A program made the position numbers and the translations under genes. This document shows, piece after piece, positions 14,582-17,702 of a stretch of DNA of 17,702 bases. Numbering within the stretch: the stretch's first letter is position 1; each line of letters begins with the position of its first letter. Origin of the DNA: Clostridiales bacterium (GTDB taxonomy: Bacteria > Bacillota > Clostridia > Christensenellales > CAG-314); the NCBI GenBank assembly GCA_003537755.1, contig DPQS01000022.1:1-17702 (forward strand), given 5' to 3'. Below the pieces are notes generated by a model. It searched no databases. It was not told the DNA's origin and saw nothing but the letters and a program-made list of their open reading frames with translations.

Positions 14582-14652
14582 TACAGGGCGTGTGCTTGTC
14601 TTGATACAAGTCGGCGTCGCTTCGCTCCGCCGAGACAAGCACACGCCCTGTA
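14582..14652. other. 20-bp perfect hairpin, candidate replication/transfer origin
   Basis: The arms at 14582-14601 and 14633-14652 are perfect 20-bp complements (TACAGGGCGTGTGCTTGTCT on the left). The 31-base interior has a second stem, CGGCG (14612-14616) with CGCCG (14628-14632), and an alternative small hairpin CTTGT (14595-14599) with ACAAG (14606-14610). It is GC-rich in an AT-rich region, has no T-run, and lies beside iteron-like repeats and downstream of a HUH-type Rep gene. This suggests a double-strand origin or oriT whose nick site would be in the loop. The exact nick position is not visible. Confidence 0.6.
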
Positions 14653-14788
14653 GACTAAACTGCGTTAAACCGACCAAATGAATACGCGCGGCGGAAGTCG
14701 AAGTCGCCGCTAAACCGCTTGCCGATCTTCGTCTTTACCGCCGTGCGCCGTAATTTCATTTAAGCCTGCGTTTATACGCAACCGTTGT
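14653..14788. other. GC-rich intergenic tail between candidate origin and rep gene
   Basis: No gene is present. It holds a 6-bp inverted repeat GCGGCG (14688-14693) / CGCCGC (14705-14710) whose loop contains a tandem GAAGTC, and a weak TGCGT/ACGCA stem (14767-14780) that might be the poor terminator of rep. The base composition returns to the GC-richer backbone type. Confidence 0.45.
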
Positions 14789-15832
14789 TTAGCTTACAGT
14801 TCGCATTTGCGCTATTACTTCGGGCGATACCTGTCCCATAAGACAACCTTCGTCCCAACAGTTGAAATCGTCGAAGAGTAAGAGCTTCTGTTCTTCCATA
14901 CCTATAGGGCAGATTATATCTTCGTCCATAATATCCGAAATGAAGAATTGCGGAAGTCCTTTAGAGTAGACGATTCTCTCTCCGGACTTTTCTATATACT
15001 TCATTATGTAACGCATTGCTTTGCGAAGTCCTGTCTGATCTTCTATCGCCTCGAAGTCGTTTCTTCCGAACCTTTCCTTGAAGTACATATTCTGAAGCGT
15101 TATCTGCCTTTTATGCTCACTAAAACTATATGTATTGTCCTCGAACATAAACCCCGGCATCGTGCCGTCGGGAATATAAAGCAAACCGTGAAAATGCAGT
15201 CTTTCCTTTTCGGGCGAACGTTCCCAAACTCCTATATATTTCCAGCCCTTTCGGGAGCAAAAATTGGAAAGCGTTTTCTTTAGACATTTACGAAACGATT
15301 CTTCCGTATGCAACTTACTATCGTAGGTGAAAGTGCAAAAATAGTTGAATCTCTGCAAGTTCGCTTTACGAGTCATTCTTATACGGCGAGATATAACGTT
15401 TCGTTTTTTGCGATCCATATTGTTGTTTACATAAAGAATGGTTTCTTCGTCCGTTTCAAAATACGGTCGCATGCCGTTAAAGATAAACTTTTTGCGTTCG
15501 TGTTTCTTCTTTTTTTGTGCTTCTTGGTACAACTCGTCAAACAATTCTTTACGAGTAATTCGACGAGCTTTCTTCGGCTTGTTTTCGCTATCCGTAGCGG
15601 TATTTTCGCCGTCGGCAGGTGCTTCTTCAACCAAAACATTATCATCCGATACAGCCGATTCTAAGCCGTTTTCTGAAGGTGTTTCATCGGCAACGGAAGA
15701 GGAAGTATCGTTATCTATGACTTCGATTACCTCCTCAACCTGGTAGCGTTTCGGTCGTACAGGTCTGGTTGTGTGCGGTATTGCAATGTAGTGACTTCCG
15801 TCAAAATATACTTTGGTTTCGCCATAAGGCAT
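14789..15832 (-). CDS. HUH-endonuclease rolling-circle replication initiator / relaxase-like protein
   Basis: A 347-residue protein with a strong AAAGGAGG ribosome site before ATG 15832. After a low-complexity acidic stretch (about 30-85) and a Lys-rich segment, the catalytic part begins. Motif I is FCTFTYD (165-171), the metal-binding HUH motif is H213-F214-H215 within ERLHFHGLLYIPDG, and the tyrosine motif is MRYIMKYIEK (Y275, K278, Y279). This order matches rolling-circle Rep proteins of the G2P/ORF2 type seen in small phages and integrative elements. The protein would nick the origin, attach covalently through tyrosine, and drive strand replacement replication or transfer. The nearby iterons and hairpin are the probable substrate. 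It is 37 bases downstream of the ATPase gene, in one operon. Family sure; Rep versus relaxase is open. Confidence 0.85.
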   Translation of the reverse strand: MPYGETKVYFDGSHYIAIPHTTRPVRPKRYQVEEVIEVIDNDTSSSVADETPSENGLESAVSDDNVLVEEAPADGENTATDSENKPKKARRITRKELFDELYQEAQKKKKHERKKFIFNGMRPYFETDEETILYVNNNMDRKKRNVISRRIRMTRKANLQRFNYFCTFTYDSKLHTEESFRKCLKKTLSNFCSRKGWKYIGVWERSPEKERLHFHGLLYIPDGTMPGFMFEDNTYSFSEHKRQITLQNMYFKERFGRNDFEAIEDQTGLRKAMRYIMKYIEKSGERIVYSKGLPQFFISDIMDEDIICPIGMEEQKLLLFDDFNCWDEGCLMGQVSPEVIAQMRTVS

Positions 15833-15869
15833 AATTCCTCCTTTGCCGTATAAAGTGGCACGAGGATTC

Positions 15870-17702
15870 TCAATTCATAGCAGTATCCTCCTCGTTGCTT
15901 TTATACAGCGCGTTTATGAAATAACTGTGCTGCTCTTTGAGTTCGGAAACGGAGGCTTTCTCCGTCGCGTACTCTATATAGTCGTTTATTCCTGTCTTTG
16001 CGTTTCTCGCCATCTCGTTGAAATAGTCCGAGAAACAATCGGTTGAAAATCTTTTTGCGTAAATTTTTCTGTTCATTAAGTAATATTTCCTTTTGTCGGG
16101 CTTGCCGTCCATAGTGCCTCGTTCTTTCTCGATTTGCAGAACGGAATACCCGTATTTGTTGTGAATTTTCAAGTTGCGTTGCCATAATTTTGCCGCCAAA
16201 GATTTGAGCAAATACACAAGCAAAGTATTGTCGCCGCGACGGTAACGGAAATCATAATATAGGGCTATAACGCGATTAACGAGCCATTCGGTCACCATTT
16301 CTTCTATCGTATACAGCGGCAATGCAAGCCTTTGATCCCCGGAAGAAACAATGTGGATGATGTCGCATAAATCTCTGGCATCCGCACCCCAAGATTCCGG
16401 TCGCTGTTCGTCAGTAAATACTTTTATGAACGGAAAGTTGTCTATCGTTGCCGAGTGACGACACATTTTAAGCCACGAATTGAACAGATCGTTTTTCTGG
16501 TTGGTTTCGTCGTTCTTTTTCCTGACTTCTTTGAGTTCAAGGTTGTTTCCGCGTTCTTTTCCGACTTCCGTAATAGCTACAACGCCGAACTCGAAACTAC
16601 ATGCTTTAGGATTGTTTTCAAGCACCTTTTTACCCAAGCGAAGCACGTCGAAATCCAAAATATGAGAGTGTCTGCCGTCGGTTAAGTTTTCCGGAAAAAA
16701 GTCCGTCACCCACATAGGAAAATTGCCTTCGGAAATAACGAAATTGTCGGTACGTATTGAAAAATTCGATACAATCAGGCTGCTTTCTATGACGTAAACG
16801 AAGTACGCCAAAGCATAGGTTTCAAGTATATCAAACAACGATTTTATACTCAACGCGTCGCAAAACTCTCCGCCGTAACGGGCAATATCATAGCCGTAAA
16901 TTTGCTCGGTATTATCTGCGTTCTTGAGATAACGCTCTCGCTTTTTATGCACAAAAATCTTGACCGATGCAAGGTTGTAAATCTGTCCGTATTCCATAGT
17001 CGTTTGTATCTGTTTTTCAAAGCAAATCCACGGAAAATACGGAAATTTCATATCCGCGTTCCGCAAGATTTCGAGAGCCTTTTGTTTGAACATAACTTCC
17101 TGACTTAACGCCATATCCGTAATAAGCGTTGTCTTTTTCTTACCCATACTTCCGCAACTCATAGACACGATAGGCAGTTCGTTTATAAATCCGCAGTTAC
17201 GCGCTTCGAAGTGTCTTAATCTGTTTTTGGCTATCTTTCGGCGCCAACGGTCGAGCAAAACTATACCAATTATGAGCAGAGCCCACAACGGAACGTGCGT
17301 AAACAACACCTGTAAATCTACCGCGAGTTTTACGAACTGCGGATAAATCGTGCCGAGCTGAAAGGAAATGGCAAAGAAGAAGTAATAAGCAAAAAACTCT
17401 ATTACAATCGTCGCTAAATTGAGATGGAATATCCAAATAATAAGCCACGTTATCCAAATCCAGCGGTTTTGCCTTACGAAATCTATGTAATCGAGTATCA
17501 GATTTCTTAGCGGCAACACCGTTTTCTTCGTCAGACATTTATACACTTTGAGCGGTTTCGTATCCGCGTTGTAATTGTTATTTACCGCACCGTAAATGCG
17601 CTTTATAACCACAATTACCAGTATAAAACACGGCAAAAGTATAGTTATAACCTTCATAAATTCAGTAAGTTTTTCCGCCGTGACAGCACCCCACAACTTG
17701 AA
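15870..17702 (-). CDS. Membrane-anchored P-loop ATPase of the element backbone (5' end outside window)
   Basis: The frame is open to the window edge; a TTG at 17696 is the first possible start, but the true start is probably upstream, so the gene is called partial. Counted from that TTG, hydrophobic segments lie at about 13-32, 78-98, 99-115 and 134-149, then a soluble region. Walker A-like CGSMGKKKTT (181-190) lies after the last membrane segment, and ITEVGKERGNN (375-385) is a possible Walker B region with an acidic residue. An RPESWGADARDL segment (432-443) may be a sensor. The layout (N-terminal membrane anchors, C-terminal ATPase, followed by a HUH protein) fits a coupling or DNA-export ATPase of an integrative element, or a Zot-like filamentous-phage assembly ATPase. 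I cannot separate these alternatives. Note Lys-Lys-Lys in place of the usual single GK. Confidence 0.7.
   Translation of the reverse strand, partial: FKLWGAVTAEKLTEFMKVITILLPCFILVIVVIKRIYGAVNNNYNADTKPLKVYKCLTKKTVLPLRNLILDYIDFVRQNRWIWITWLIIWIFHLNLATIVIEFFAYYFFFAISFQLGTIYPQFVKLAVDLQVLFTHVPLWALLIIGIVLLDRWRRKIAKNRLRHFEARNCGFINELPIVSMSCGSMGKKKTTLITDMALSQEVMFKQKALEILRNADMKFPYFPWICFEKQIQTTMEYGQIYNLASVKIFVHKKRERYLKNADNTEQIYGYDIARYGGEFCDALSIKSLFDILETYALAYFVYVIESSLIVSNFSIRTDNFVISEGNFPMWVTDFFPENLTDGRHSHILDFDVLRLGKKVLENNPKACSFEFGVVAITEVGKERGNNLELKEVRKKNDETNQKNDLFNSWLKMCRHSATIDNFPFIKVFTDEQRPESWGADARDLCDIIHIVSSGDQRLALPLYTIEEMVTEWLVNRVIALYYDFRYRRGDNTLLVYLLKSLAAKLWQRNLKIHNKYGYSVLQIEKERGTMDGKPDKRKYYLMNRKIYAKRFSTDCFSDYFNEMARNAKTGINDYIEYATEKASVSELKEQHSYFINALYKSNEEDTAMN

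Noticed and set aside
14532..14652. CRISPR array
   Set aside because: The repeats are 9-10 bases with 11-base periodicity, without spacers of CRISPR length, and there are no cas genes.
14582..14652. Transcription terminator of the endonuclease or rep gene
   Set aside because: The stem is long and GC-rich but no T-run follows on either strand, and it is upstream of the endonuclease promoter and well beyond the end of rep.

Overview
The window looks like part of an integrative/conjugative or similar mobile element in a low-GC Gram-positive bacterium, probably a gut-type Clostridia/Christensenellales relative. The evidence is strong AGGAG-type ribosome binding sites, TTG/ATG starts, classical -35/-10 promoters, intrinsic terminators and the PcfJ/PcfK/ArdA gene set typical of Firmicutes elements. 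The host assignment is inference; there is no rRNA, tRNA or housekeeping marker.

Layout. (1) 1-483: the 3' end of a GyrI-like ligand-binding domain gene, its terminator, a cluster of GAACCC/GGGTTC repeats including an 11-bp inverted repeat that resembles a tRNA T-arm (possible attachment-site remnant), and a terminator for the next gene. (2) 484-1458 (-): an unrecognised helical protein with a degenerate HEPN-like motif and its own promoter and leader hairpin. (3) 1688-6878 (+): a compact operon of nine genes behind a 245-nt nested inverted-repeat leader that contains an intrinsic terminator. It encodes the ArdA anti-restriction protein, several conserved mobile-element proteins of unknown function, a PcfK-like protein fused to a MutS mismatch-recognition domain, PcfJ and a small C-terminal gene. 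It ends in an 18-bp bidirectional terminator. (4) 6941-9746 (-): two cargo genes, one with an 'AQHVIA...GF..W' N-terminal module and one with a C-terminal RNxxxH HEPN motif (DUF4209-like). (5) 9972-14403: a restriction-modification island made of an Xre-type controller translationally coupled to a C5-cytosine methyltransferase (+), converging on a promoter-distal Z1-type P-loop ATPase and a promoter-proximal PLD-family NgoFVII-like endonuclease (-). (6) 14530-14652: iteron-like repeats and a 20-bp perfect hairpin, a good candidate replication or transfer origin. (7) 14789-17702 (-): a HUH (rolling-circle) Rep/relaxase-like protein, and upstream of it a membrane-anchored P-loop ATPase that runs off the window.

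How it fits together. Rep, the ATPase and the putative origin look like the replication/transfer backbone. The ArdA-PcfK-PcfJ operon looks like the DNA-processing and early-protection segment of the same element. The minus-strand cargo and the R-M island (about 6.94-14.4 kb) sit between these backbone blocks, are visibly more AT-rich, and carry their own consensus promoters, as expected for a defence-cargo insertion. The element therefore carries both an anti-restriction protein, used on entry into a new host, and its own restriction system plus a possible RNA-targeting HEPN effector. The most distinctive items are the Z1/PLD/C5-methyltransferase system, the PcfK-MutS_I fusion, the structured leader RNA and the iteron/hairpin origin candidate.
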